From the NCBI GenBank assembly GCA_035378955.1, contig DAOSUS010000010.1, positions 36,781-69,040 on the forward strand: a stretch of 32,260 bases of DNA, in the 5' to 3' direction. A program made the position numbers and the translations under genes. Each line of letters begins with the position of its first letter. Positions within the stretch are counted from its first letter, which is position 1. Of the stretch, positions 1 to 7,932 are shown in pieces. Source of the stretch: Candidatus Hydrogenedens sp. GTDB taxonomy: Bacteria; Hydrogenedentota; Hydrogenedentia; Hydrogenedentales; Hydrogenedentaceae. The notes under the pieces were generated by a model. The model did no database searches. It saw only the letters and a list, made by a program, of their open reading frames with translations, and was not told where the DNA came from.

Positions 1-286
1 GACGAATGGGACAAAAGGGACGGATGGGACGGATAGGACGAATGGGACAAAAGGGGGGAATGGGACGGATAGGACGAATGGGACAAAAGGGACGGATGGG
101 ACAAAAGGGAGGAATGAGACAAAAGGGAGGAATGGGACAAATGGGATGGATGATACGGATGGGACGAATGGGACAAAAGGGGGGAATGGGACGGATAGGA
201 CGAATGGGACAAAAAGGAGGAATGGGACAAATGGGATGGATGATACGGATGGGACGAATGGGACAAAAGGGGGGAATGGGAGGAAT
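1..286. repeat. Degenerate 9-bp tandem repeat, consensus GGGACRRAW
   Basis: About 31 full units plus a partial first unit run without a phase break to position 286. Common units are GGGACAAAA, GGGACGAAT, GGGACGGAT and GGGGGGAAT. There is higher-order structure: the seven units at 125-187 recur at 215-277 with one mismatch (period 90 bp), and the block at 35-88 recurs near 161-214 with one mismatch (period 126 bp). One reading frame stays open and would give a Met/Gly/Lys/Arg-rich peptide, but that follows from a 9-bp unit with no stop codon. The array continues beyond the left edge, so its full length is unknown. Confidence 0.95.
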
Positions 287-404
287 GACATTGGTGCGAT
301 TGTAATAATGTTGGTGTTGTATTGAGGTTTTTATCTTTATATAAGGTGCAAGTCTTGATGTTTTGTCGGCATTGTTTTGTCTTCAATAAAAAGTGTGTAG
401 TTTC
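287..404. other. Intergenic stretch between repeat array and nikR 3' end
   Basis: AT-rich DNA between the repeat and the stop codon of the minus-strand regulator. I see no convincing hairpin terminator, RNA gene or ORF with a ribosome binding site here. Confidence 0.5.
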
Positions 405-821
405 TTAAATTAAGTTTCTACCTGTGGAACTGATGGATATACTCGCATGCAGTACACCTTTTTGGTTACGAAGGGCGGAACATAATTCTTGTATTTTATA
501 TGCTCTTCCTCGAACTAAAATAGTTTCGGCGCACAACTGGTGGTCTAAATGAATATGTGTTGTGGTGAGAATAACATTCAGATATTTGTGCTGAACATTC
601 AAAATTTTATCATTCAGTTTGGGTATATGATGGTTGTAAACAAAGGTAATTGTTCCGATGGCTTCTTCGTTTTCTTCCCACTGTTTTTCCACCAATTTGT
701 CGCGAATAAGGTCACGAATAAACTCAGAACGGTTGGCATAGCCTTCCCGTGTAACAAGATTCTGCAATTTCTCCCAGAGTGATTTCTCGATAGAGAAACT
801 TAACCGAACAACTCCCGCCAT
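405..821 (-). CDS. nikR: NikR-type nickel-responsive transcriptional regulator
   Basis: 138 aa, typical NikR length. Residues 1-45 form a ribbon-helix-helix DNA-binding domain (VVRLSFSIEKSLWEKL... YANRSEFIRDLIRD). Residues 55-138 fit the ACT-like metal-binding domain. The high-affinity nickel ligands of E. coli NikR (His76, His87, His89, Cys95) have counterparts with identical spacing: His78, His89, His91 and Cys97, in the stretch HIHLDHQLC. The ATG at 821 has a GAAAGGGA ribosome binding site. The gene lies 70 bp behind the GH127 gene on the same strand. No nickel transporter, urease or hydrogenase gene is visible, so its targets may be left of the window. I see no clear GTATGA-N16-TCATAC operator in the upstream gap. 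Confidence 0.9.
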   Translation of the reverse strand: MAGVVRLSFSIEKSLWEKLQNLVTREGYANRSEFIRDLIRDKLVEKQWEENEEAIGTITFVYNHHIPKLNDKILNVQHKYLNVILTTTHIHLDHQLCAETILVRGRAYKIQELCSALRNQKGVLHASISISSTGRNLI

Positions 822-891
822 ATTTCATTCCCTTTCTGTTTATTCGTTATCATTAATTTGTCATTCAATTTATATGCAAAACTTATATTTA

Positions 892-3309
892 TTATTCTGC
901 GGAGATTATTTTCCATTCAAGAATACCGGCGGAAAAGTTAGGTTGAAGTTGGACAACAAGACGCAGGGCATCCGTAGAAATAGTATCAAAGGTTACCTCA
1001 TTGTATTTATTTCGTTCTGTAGTCCTTTTAGATGGTTTTGGAACGGGTATCCAGCGACCTTCTTTTTGATACAGTATTTCCCATGATTCAGGGGCTCTAC
1101 ATTCTCCAAAACCTGTATCATCAAACCAGAAAACCCGAACCCCTTTTATGGAATATTCTTTGTCGAAAGTATATTGCACCCATTCCTTTGTGCCTTTATG
1201 GTCCCACCATGTAAAACGAGGAATACATGTATCAGACGATTTCTTAGGTTCTATCTGGTCGTTGAGGGCATAAAGACTATCATTTGTCCATATATGAGAT
1301 GCTTCCACACTTGCTTTTGTTTCAAGGGTTGGGACAGTTACAAGGTCTGCATTTTCTGGCAACCATACGCGCATGTAACCCTGTTTACGGTTTGCCCATG
1401 CATAATAAGGAATTAGTTTCATAGCTTGGTCGGAACCATTCAGGTTTTCGGATGTTTTTATTTTAGCAGTAGTTTGAATGGTTACCACTCCACCCAGCAA
1501 ATCGGGTTCAAAATGAGATTGGAATGTAGAATTGCGAGGAAGGAAAAGGAAACGCACCTGGTTGGCATTATCTATATCCTCTGCACAGAAAACAACAGGA
1601 CCTCTTTGAATAGCCACTCTACCGCGGTTGGCTTCTACTTTTTCATTCGCATAAACTCGCTGAACATCCATAGGTAAAGCAAGGATAATTTCATCGTTCT
1701 GTTTCCATTCTCTCTGTATTTTTACAAAGCCCTTTTCCAATGATGTAATGGGAATGTTCTCACCGTTGACCTTTATCTGAACCTTATCCAACCCCGGGCA
1801 TTCAGGATAGAGATACAATCGTTCGGTGTTTCCCTGACCGCGATATGTCCAGTCGGGAATTCGAATGGCAATGGTAAAATTTTGGGGTTTCTCCGAATGG
1901 ATTTGGATTTTGGTTTCACCGTCCCATGGATAGTTTGTCGTTTGTTCTATTTGAATAAGATTTTTCGGTAAGGGATGGTTTTCTTTTGCAAGGGTTAATT
2001 TTCCATTGGAGTATGTGAGTTGTGTTTTGGTTGGGATGTAATGGAGGATATAAAGGGTATCTTTATCGCAGGCGTAGGTATAACCGCCAATAGTAGGAAT
2101 GAAACGAACAACATTGGTGGGACAGCAAGCACATTTTTGCCATGGGGGTCGTTGGTCTGCACCTTCCAATCGGTTGCAATAGAAAATTGTATCTGCGGTG
2201 AGCGAAAGTCCTGACAGCGGCGTATTATAGAAAGCGCGTTCGATGATATCTACATATTGAGCATCGCCATGTAGCAGGAACATGCGTTGAGCCCATAAAA
2301 CCAATCCAATGGAGGCACATGTTTCGCAATAAGCCGTATCATTAGGCAGGTAATAAGGTTGACTAAATCCTTCTATCCGCAATAGAGAATCACCAATTCC
2401 AGCAGTGATATACATTTTTCGTTCCGTCAAATCGAACCATAATCGGTCAAGGGCGTTGGAATAACGAGTATCCCCGGTTTTGGCCACCAGGTCTGTAACG
2501 GATGAATAGAGATACATAGCCCGAACGGCATGTCCTAAAATTTCGTCCTGTTCAATAATGGGTTTATGGTCCTGACAAACAAAATCCCAACGGCCGGTAG
2601 TCTTATCTTTATAAGGTTTTCCGCGTTGTTCTATAAACCAGCGTGCCATCTCTGCATATTTTTCTTTTCCTGTATAATGAGCAAGTTTAAATAACGCCAA
2701 TTCAATTTCTTCGTGTTGAGGAACTTCTTCTACCTTTCCTGTTCCAAAGGTTTCTACAATATGGTCTGCAAATTTTGTAGCCACATCCAATAGTTTTGTT
2801 TTTCCTGTTGCTTGAGCATACGCAATGCCGGCTTCCATCAAATGCCCTGCACAATAGGTCTCATGTTCCGCATCATTTGTCCATCGTTCTTTAGGTTTGA
2901 CAAGTGTGAAATAAGTATTCAAATAACCATCGGGTTGTTGGGCTTTTGCAATCAAATCAATAATATCATCAGCCGTTTTTTCAATATTCGGGTCTTTATG
3001 CAAAGCAAGCCAATATGCGGCCCCTTCAAGGACTTTGTAAACATCCGAATCTTCAAAACAGGCTCCAATATGTTTCCCTTCTTTTACACCCGCCGTTACA
3101 CGGAAATTGTCTATCTTTTTTTCCGTTTCACAATATTCAAAATTATGAGGTAAAAACTTTTTGCCAACACGCATAATCCAGTCATTCCAGAAGCCTGGTT
3201 TGACTTCTACCTCGGTGAAAGGGACAGGATACACAGGATAAATATCTGGCAATGTTGCCACGGTGTTCAATATATACAAGGGGCTAAGGCTTACAAGTAA
3301 AAGGGCCAT
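892..3309 (-). CDS. Secreted GH127 (DUF1680) beta-L-arabinofuranosidase-like glycoside hydrolase
   Basis: About 805 aa; a hydrophobic N-terminus (ALLLVSLSPLYIL) suggests export. Residue numbers here use an upstream TTG start at 3327. The GH127 zinc/thiolate site known from Bifidobacterium HypBA1 is complete: Glu335-x-Cys337 (YCETCASIG) and Cys399-x-Cys401-Cys402 (KCACCP), with Glu319 at the acid/base position 16 residues before the zinc Glu. Cys401 would be the nucleophile. Residues ~690-811 resemble a beta-sandwich (F5/8-type) carbohydrate-binding domain. The start is ambiguous. ATG 3309 has AAGGAG about 7 nt upstream. TTG 3327 would add KRR, a better signal-peptide n-region, and is the longer option (811 aa). 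The substrate could be another L-arabinofuranoside or related sugar. The gene is divergent from the arabinose-donor cassette, with 129 bp between the ATG starts. Confidence 0.88.
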   Translation of the reverse strand: MALLLVSLSPLYILNTVATLPDIYPVYPVPFTEVEVKPGFWNDWIMRVGKKFLPHNFEYCETEKKIDNFRVTAGVKEGKHIGACFEDSDVYKVLEGAAYWLALHKDPNIEKTADDIIDLIAKAQQPDGYLNTYFTLVKPKERWTNDAEHETYCAGHLMEAGIAYAQATGKTKLLDVATKFADHIVETFGTGKVEEVPQHEEIELALFKLAHYTGKEKYAEMARWFIEQRGKPYKDKTTGRWDFVCQDHKPIIEQDEILGHAVRAMYLYSSVTDLVAKTGDTRYSNALDRLWFDLTERKMYITAGIGDSLLRIEGFSQPYYLPNDTAYCETCASIGLVLWAQRMFLLHGDAQYVDIIERAFYNTPLSGLSLTADTIFYCNRLEGADQRPPWQKCACCPTNVVRFIPTIGGYTYACDKDTLYILHYIPTKTQLTYSNGKLTLAKENHPLPKNLIQIEQTTNYPWDGETKIQIHSEKPQNFTIAIRIPDWTYRGQGNTERLYLYPECPGLDKVQIKVNGENIPITSLEKGFVKIQREWKQNDEIILALPMDVQRVYANEKVEANRGRVAIQRGPVVFCAEDIDNANQVRFLFLPRNSTFQSHFEPDLLGGVVTIQTTAKIKTSENLNGSDQAMKLIPYYAWANRKQGYMRVWLPENADLVTVPTLETKASVEASHIWTNDSLYALNDQIEPKKSSDTCIPRFTWWDHKGTKEWVQYTFDKEYSIKGVRVFWFDDTGFGECRAPESWEILYQKEGRWIPVPKPSKRTTERNKYNEVTFDTISTDALRLVVQLQPNFSAGILEWKIISAE

Positions 3310-3346
3310 GGTAAGTCTCCTTTTCAAGGTTTTTCATTTATGATAA

Positions 3347-3352
3347 ATTATA
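3347..3352 (-). promoter_or_regulatory. Candidate -10 element for the GH127 gene
   Basis: A perfect TATAAT reads on the minus strand about 38 bp upstream of the ATG at 3309. No strong -35 lies at 17 bp, so this is tentative. It overlaps the plus-strand promoter region of the DprE1 gene. Confidence 0.35.
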
Positions 3353-3354
3353 AT

Positions 3355-3383
3355 TTGAGTCTTTTTTCAGTAATTTGTATACT
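3355..3383 (+). promoter_or_regulatory. Candidate sigma-70 promoter for dprE1-dprE2-ubiA
   Basis: TTGAGT (3355-3360), 17-bp spacer, TATACT (3378-3383). Transcription would begin near 3390, about 50 nt upstream of the preferred ATG at 3439. It sits in the divergent intergenic region shared with the GH127 gene. Confidence 0.55.
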
Positions 3384-3438
3384 ACTAAAACGATTTGTCA
3401 AATAACAATCTTAATTGTTGGAGCATAGAAATAGAGAT

Positions 3439-4821
3439 ATGTTAATCCAAGCAGAAAAAAAGAAATTAAGTGGTTGGGGGAGATATTCTTTCCCTGAAAG
3501 TTATGTCTTTCGACCTGAGAAATGGAAAACCTTAGATGCGGTATTAAAAGATGACCGTATCCCGGATTTTCTCGCGAGAGGTTTGGGAAGAAGTTATGGA
3601 GATACCGCCCTGAATGAAGGAGGGGCTCTGGTCAATATGGTGCGATTAAACCGATTTCTTAACTGGAATGAGGAAGATGGCGTTCTGGAATGTGAAGGAG
3701 GGGTTACCTTAAAAGAAATTCTGGAAGTTTTTTTGCCTCGTGGCTGGATGCCGTATGTATGTCCGGGGACAAAATTTGTTACTGTGGGAGGTGCTATAGC
3801 GAACGATATTCATGGGAAAAATCATCATGAGGAAGGTAGTTTTGGAAATCATGTTTTATCCTTGGATTTGATAATAGGGGATGGAAGCGTTGTCCGTTGT
3901 AGTCGAGATGAGAATGCGGATTTGTTCTGGGCAACTATTGGTGGAATTGGGATGACAGGGATTATCCGAACAGCCAAAATTCGTTTAAAGAAAGTTAGAA
4001 CGGCTTATTTCCATGTAGATTATTATCAGGCAAGAAATTTAGATGATTTGCTGGAGAAAATGAAGGACTATGATGTTAAGTATCCTTATACAGTAGCGTG
4101 GTTAGATTGCCTTGCCCAAAAAGAAAGTATGGGTAGAGGAATACTGATGGGAGGACGTCTGGCTGAAGTAGAGGATTTGCCTCCCCGCTGGAAAAATGCA
4201 CCTTTGACACCTAAAAGAAAAAGGGATATAACGGTTCCTTTTGATGCTCCATCATGGGCTTTAAGCCAACGAACGGTAGGTATTTTCAATTCCTGGTATT
4301 ATGATTTAAACAAGACCCGCTATGAAATTACGCCCTTAGAAAAATTCTTTTTCCCATTAGACCGTATTCTGGAATGGAACCGTATGTATGGGAAAACAGG
4401 ATTTGTGCAATATCAGGTAGTTTTCCCGGGGAGTGACATAAAGGGATTAAAAATATTATTGGAACAGTTGGTATCCTCACAACGGGCGTCTTTCTTAACT
4501 GTTTTGAAACGGTTTGGTCCCGGAAATGAAGGATTATTGTCGTTCCCTATGGAGGGATATACCTTGGCTTTAGATATACCCAATCATGCGGGCCTGGTAA
4601 ATTTTATTGAGGATTTAAATCTAATCGTTTTGAGATATGGGGGAAGACTTTACCTTGCCAAAGACCAATTAATGTCGGACAGTATGTTTCGAGAAACTTA
4701 TCCCCACTGGATACAATTTCAAGAGATTAAGACGAAATATGACCCCGGTTTTCGTTTTTCATCTACGATGGCACGAAGAATAGGACTTATTCCAGAACGG
4801 AGGAGGGCTCCTATATGTTAG
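3439..4821 (+). CDS. dprE1: FAD-dependent DprE1-like decaprenylphosphoryl-beta-D-ribose 2'-oxidase
   Basis: Expected to oxidise polyprenyl-phosphoryl-ribose to the 2'-keto intermediate of arabinose-donor synthesis. The FAD-binding (PCMH/VAO) fold shows ARGLGRSYGD (near residues 46-55), then VGGAIANDIHGKNHHEEGSF and FWATIGGIGMTGII, all closely matching mycobacterial DprE1. The C-terminal stretch YGGRLYLAKDQ keeps the Lys that corresponds to DprE1 Lys418. At the position of Cys387, the residue bound by benzothiazinones, I read Ala (TLALDIP). An in-frame TTG at 3415 exists, but ATG 3439 gives 460 aa, almost the 461 aa of M. tuberculosis DprE1, with LSGWGR near the N-terminus as in that protein. 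The gene overlaps the next by 7 nt (ATGTTAG), so they are probably translationally coupled. Confidence 0.88.
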   Translation: MLIQAEKKKLSGWGRYSFPESYVFRPEKWKTLDAVLKDDRIPDFLARGLGRSYGDTALNEGGALVNMVRLNRFLNWNEEDGVLECEGGVTLKEILEVFLPRGWMPYVCPGTKFVTVGGAIANDIHGKNHHEEGSFGNHVLSLDLIIGDGSVVRCSRDENADLFWATIGGIGMTGIIRTAKIRLKKVRTAYFHVDYYQARNLDDLLEKMKDYDVKYPYTVAWLDCLAQKESMGRGILMGGRLAEVEDLPPRWKNAPLTPKRKRDITVPFDAPSWALSQRTVGIFNSWYYDLNKTRYEITPLEKFFFPLDRILEWNRMYGKTGFVQYQVVFPGSDIKGLKILLEQLVSSQRASFLTVLKRFGPGNEGLLSFPMEGYTLALDIPNHAGLVNFIEDLNLIVLRYGGRLYLAKDQLMSDSMFRETYPHWIQFQEIKTKYDPGFRFSSTMARRIGLIPERRRAPIC

Positions 4822-5588
4822 ATATTAATGAAATGAAACCAACTTCCAAATCGGTGCTTGTTTTAGGTAGTGTTTCCGCTGTAGGAAAAGCCATAGCCCA
4901 TGAGTTTGCAAAAGAAGGTTATTCGTTATTGCTTGCAGATATAGAGACGGAAGAAAACGAACGAATGGCAAAGGATATTCAGATTCGCTACCGCGTTTAT
5001 TGTGATACCTTATTTTTTGATGCAGGTGATATAGATTCTCACCCGGCTTTTTTGGATAAGGTCGTTGAAAAAATAAATGGCTTACCGGAAGGTCTGGTAA
5101 TTTGTTTCGGATATATGCCTGTCCAACAAGAAGGACAAAAAGATTTTAAACTTATTAAAAGAACTATTGATATTAATTTTACAGGCGCGGTATCCATTCT
5201 GGAACGGGTTATTGGCAGGTTTGAAGAGAGAAATCATGGATTTGCCATTATCATCTCTTCTGTTGCTGGAGATAGAGGTCGTAAAAGTAATTATATTTAC
5301 AGTTCTACCAAAGGGGCATTGACACGATATATGGAAGGTTTGCAACATCGGTTGAGTTCGACAAAAGTGCATGTATTGCTTGTAAAACCGGGATTTATGG
5401 ATACGGCCATGACCTATGGCTTAAATTTGCCTCAAAGACTTCTGGCAAGTCCGGAAGAAGCAGGGCGAATGATTCACAAGGCATGGAAACGAAAGAAGCA
5501 TGTTGTATATGTGAAATGGTTCTGGAAATACATTATGCTTATCATTCAGCATTTGCCCCGATTTGTTTTCCACCGCACGCAATTGTAA
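4815..5588 (+). CDS. dprE2: DprE2-like SDR, 2'-keto-pentose reductase of arabinose-donor synthesis
   Basis: 257 aa short-chain dehydrogenase predicted to reduce the DprE1 product to polyprenyl-phosphoryl-arabinose with NAD(P)H. The nucleotide loop is GSVSAVG near residue 18, a DprE2-like variant of TGxxxGxG. The active site shows Ser148/Ser149 and Tyr162-x-x-x-Lys166. The DSHP segment (75-78) and the C-terminal YIMLIIQHLPRFVF resemble DprE2 (YVMMVLRHIPRSIF) more than generic SDRs. The gene overlaps dprE1 by 7 nt and is followed 18 bp later by a UbiA-family gene, the partner set known from mycobacterial arabinan synthesis. Assignment rests on motif likeness recalled from the family plus context. 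Confidence 0.85.
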   Translation: MLDINEMKPTSKSVLVLGSVSAVGKAIAHEFAKEGYSLLLADIETEENERMAKDIQIRYRVYCDTLFFDAGDIDSHPAFLDKVVEKINGLPEGLVICFGYMPVQQEGQKDFKLIKRTIDINFTGAVSILERVIGRFEERNHGFAIIISSVAGDRGRKSNYIYSSTKGALTRYMEGLQHRLSSTKVHVLLVKPGFMDTAMTYGLNLPQRLLASPEEAGRMIHKAWKRKKHVVYVKWFWKYIMLIIQHLPRFVFHRTQL

Positions 5589-5606
5589 TAGGAATAAAGG
5601 AAGTGT

Positions 5607-6509
5607 ATGAAGGTTCTTATGTTGCTTATAAAAACATTGAGAGTATATCAATGGACGAAAAATTTTCTGGTATTTGCTGCGATAATCTTTGCGGGCGAGT
5701 TGCTGAATTTAGAGGCGATTAAACTTTCGATAATAGCCTTTTTTTCTTTTTGTTTTTCTGCGAGTTCCGCTTATATTTTGAATGACATTATTGATGTGGA
5801 GAAAGACCGCCTTCATCCAGAGAAATCACGACGACCTATCCCCAGTGGAGATGTAAGCATCCCGCTGGCCTTTTTCCTCACTTTCATTTTGTTGGTAATT
5901 TCACTTACATTAGGTTACTCATTAGGTATAAAATTTATTGCAATTCTTTTAGTGTATATCTTTCTAACAGTGAGTTATTCGTTGTTGTGGAAAAAGTTTT
6001 TTCTGGTAGATGTGCTAATTTTAGCAATGGGTTTTGTAACAAGGGCTATAGCAGGTGCCGTGGCAATAAATGTGGTATTTTCAAACTGGTTGATAATATG
6101 CACCTTATTTTTAGCGTTGTTTTTGGGGTTAGGAAAAAGAAGAGGTGAATTACTTTTGTTAAAAGATGATGCAGAAAATCATCGTGCCGTTCTTGTGTTT
6201 TATACGGTGGAGTATTTAGACCAATTATTGCTCATTGTTTCTGGTGGTGCTTTAATTACTTTTACAATTTACACATGTTCCCCGGAAGTAATTGCTCGAT
6301 TGCATACCGATAAATTATATTTAAGTTTACCCTTTGTCATTTATGGCTTGTTCCGCTATCTTTATTTAGTTCGTTATCAAGGGGAAGGTTCTGACCCCAG
6401 CAAGGTATTATTGTCCGACAAACCAATTATACTCTGTGTAATCTTGTGGGCATTGACGAATGTTTGCATTATCTATGGAGAGCGTATTTTTCATTTATTC
6501 TATACCTAA
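5607..6509 (+). CDS. ubiA: UbiA-family polyprenyl-phosphate phosphoribosyltransferase (Rv3806c-like)
   Basis: 300 aa, highly hydrophobic, with about eight or nine likely membrane helices. The first Asp-rich motif is ND at 59-60 followed by D63, D67-R68 and HPEKSRRPIPSG. This HP-x-K-x-x-RP form is typical of the decaprenyl-phosphate 5-phosphoribosyltransferase branch rather than ubiquinone or heme prenyltransferases. The second motif lies in SLLWKKFFLVDVLILAMG with FVTRAIAGA after it. YQWTKN near residue 14 also matches this branch. Predicted reaction: PRPP plus polyprenyl phosphate gives polyprenyl-phospho-ribose-5-phosphate at the inner membrane, feeding DprE1 and DprE2. No separate 5-phosphatase (Rv3807c-like) or arabinosyltransferase is in the window. 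The start follows an AAGGAAG-like site. Confidence 0.85.
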   Translation: MKVLMLLIKTLRVYQWTKNFLVFAAIIFAGELLNLEAIKLSIIAFFSFCFSASSAYILNDIIDVEKDRLHPEKSRRPIPSGDVSIPLAFFLTFILLVISLTLGYSLGIKFIAILLVYIFLTVSYSLLWKKFFLVDVLILAMGFVTRAIAGAVAINVVFSNWLIICTLFLALFLGLGKRRGELLLLKDDAENHRAVLVFYTVEYLDQLLLIVSGGALITFTIYTCSPEVIARLHTDKLYLSLPFVIYGLFRYLYLVRYQGEGSDPSKVLLSDKPIILCVILWALTNVCIIYGERIFHLFYT

Positions 6510-6510
6510 A

Positions 6511-6621
6511 ATAATAGTATCAAATATAAAAATAGGAGCAAACCATGCTCCCTTGTTTTCACCCTTTAAATTGTAAACAATCTCATAATAGTATCAAATA
6601 TAAAAATAGGAGCAAACCATG
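6511..6621 (+). repeat. Exact 37-bp direct duplication (6511-6547 and 6585-6621)
   Basis: The two copies are identical over 37 bp and lie 74 bp apart, exactly two repeat lengths. Each begins ATAATAGTATC and ends GGAGCAAACCATG, so each carries a ribosome binding site and an ATG. The second ATG starts glgC; the first opens a 25-codon ORF. The 37-bp spacer between them is unrelated in sequence. Confidence 0.95.
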
Positions 6622-6622
6622 A
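6545..6622 (+). CDS. Possible 25-residue leader peptide upstream of glgC
   Basis: The upstream copy of the 37-bp duplication supplies an AGGAG site and ATG. The frame stays open for 25 codons, beginning MLPCFHPLNC and ending NRSKP. It stops at a TGA that overlaps the glgC start as ATGA (6619-6622). This geometry is typical of translational coupling. The peptide has no recognisable family and could be a by-product of the duplication. It is short, unusually Asn/Lys/Ser-rich and contains two Cys. Confidence 0.45.
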   Translation: MLPCFHPLNCKQSHNSIKYKNRSKP

Positions 6623-7932
6623 GTTCTGTTCGGATTGATTTTCAGAGAATTAACAAAAAAGTCATGGCGGTTGTTTTAGGGGGTGGTAGAGGGACAAGAT
6701 TGTATCCTTTGACGAAACTTCGTTCCAAGCCCGCAGTCCCTTTGTGTGGAAGGTATCGGCTCATTGATATTCCATTAAGTAACTGTATTAACTCCGGACT
6801 TATGCGGATTGTTGTTCTAACCCAGTTTAATAGCCATTCTTTAAATCGTCATATTATGAATGCGTATCATTTTGACGAGTTTCACCGTGGAGGTGTTACC
6901 ATCCTGGCTGCGGAGCAGACCAATGAAACAGGGGATTGGTTCCAGGGCACTGCAGATGCGGTTCGAAAACATATTTCTCATATCTATGACCCGGATATAC
7001 AACATTATTTAATTCTTTCCGGTGACCAGTTGTACCGTATGGATTATCGGGATTTATTGAGGACGCATATATCTAAGAATGCAGAAATAACAGTGTCTGC
7101 GTTGCCTGTAGGACGAAATTCTGCCTCTCAATTTGGGATTATGCAGGTGAATTCCGAAGGAGTTATACAGCGATTTGTAGAAAAGCCCAAAGAAGATGAA
7201 ATATTAAATCAATTAACAACCCCCCCATCTCTTTTTGAAGAATTTGGTATTTCTGCAGAAGGGAAACCTTATTTAGCATCTATGGGTGTTTATGTTTTTA
7301 ATGCGGATGTGCTAATTCATTTGTTAAGGGAACATCTGGAATGGATTGATTTTGGCAAACAATTAATTCCTGGGGCATTAACCCAGCATAAAGTATATGC
7401 TCACATGTTTGATGGCTTCTGGGAAGATATAGGAACCGTTCGTTCTTATTATGATGTGAGTGTGGCGATGACTTATGATGTTCCTCCCTTTGAATTTCAT
7501 GACCCAGAACAGCCGATATATACACATCGCAGAGCCTTGCCCGGTGCTAAAATTATTCGCTCTGAAATTGACCATGCCATTATTTGTTCCGGTGTTCGCA
7601 TAGAAACGGCACGGGTTCGACATTCCATTATCGGAATTCGCAGTGTGATTCGTGAATCTGCTGTGATTGACCATAGTATTATATGCGGTGCGGATTCGTT
7701 TGAGATGGGAGATGTTAGACATGCTTCGGGTATTCCTATGGGGATTGGACCCGGTACAGTAATAGAAAGGGCCATTATTGACCATAATGCGCGTATTGGA
7801 AGAAATGTAGTTATTCGAGGCGGGGATAATTTGAAAGATGGAGACCATGAAGGTTTTTCCATTCGAGAGGGTATTATAGTGGTTCATAAAAATGCTATTA
7901 TTCCTGATGAAACAAAAATAGGAAAAATGTAA
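6619..7932 (+). CDS. glgC: Glucose-1-phosphate adenylyltransferase (ADP-glucose pyrophosphorylase)
   Basis: 437 aa, near the usual 420-440. It makes ADP-glucose from glucose-1-phosphate and ATP for glycogen synthesis. The N-terminal nucleotidyltransferase domain shows VVLGGGRGTRLYPLTKLRSK, PLCGRYRLIDIPLSNCINSG, SGDQLYRMDY, the substrate-binding FVEKPKEDE and DGFWEDIGTVRSYY. Residues from ~300 form hexapeptide (left-handed beta-helix) repeats such as VIRESAVIDHSIICGAD. VLTQFNSHSLNRH is more like the cyanobacterial/plant type than the E. coli type, so allosteric control may differ; this is inference. The start has AGGAG and lies in the second copy of a 37-bp duplication. The stop overlaps the next start by one base (TAATG). 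No glgA or glgB is in the window. Confidence 0.95.
   Translation: MSSVRIDFQRINKKVMAVVLGGGRGTRLYPLTKLRSKPAVPLCGRYRLIDIPLSNCINSGLMRIVVLTQFNSHSLNRHIMNAYHFDEFHRGGVTILAAEQTNETGDWFQGTADAVRKHISHIYDPDIQHYLILSGDQLYRMDYRDLLRTHISKNAEITVSALPVGRNSASQFGIMQVNSEGVIQRFVEKPKEDEILNQLTTPPSLFEEFGISAEGKPYLASMGVYVFNADVLIHLLREHLEWIDFGKQLIPGALTQHKVYAHMFDGFWEDIGTVRSYYDVSVAMTYDVPPFEFHDPEQPIYTHRRALPGAKIIRSEIDHAIICSGVRIETARVRHSIIGIRSVIRESAVIDHSIICGADSFEMGDVRHASGIPMGIGPGTVIERAIIDHNARIGRNVVIRGGDNLKDGDHEGFSIREGIIVVHKNAIIPDETKIGKM

Noticed and set aside
6..305. Open frame giving a Met/Gly/Lys/Arg-rich 99-residue peptide
   Set aside because: It is the translation of the 9-bp repeat, whose unit has no stop in this frame. No ribosome binding site separate from the repeat.
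822..891. NikR operator upstream of nikR
   Set aside because: No GTATGA-N16-TCATAC-like pair could be read in this gap.
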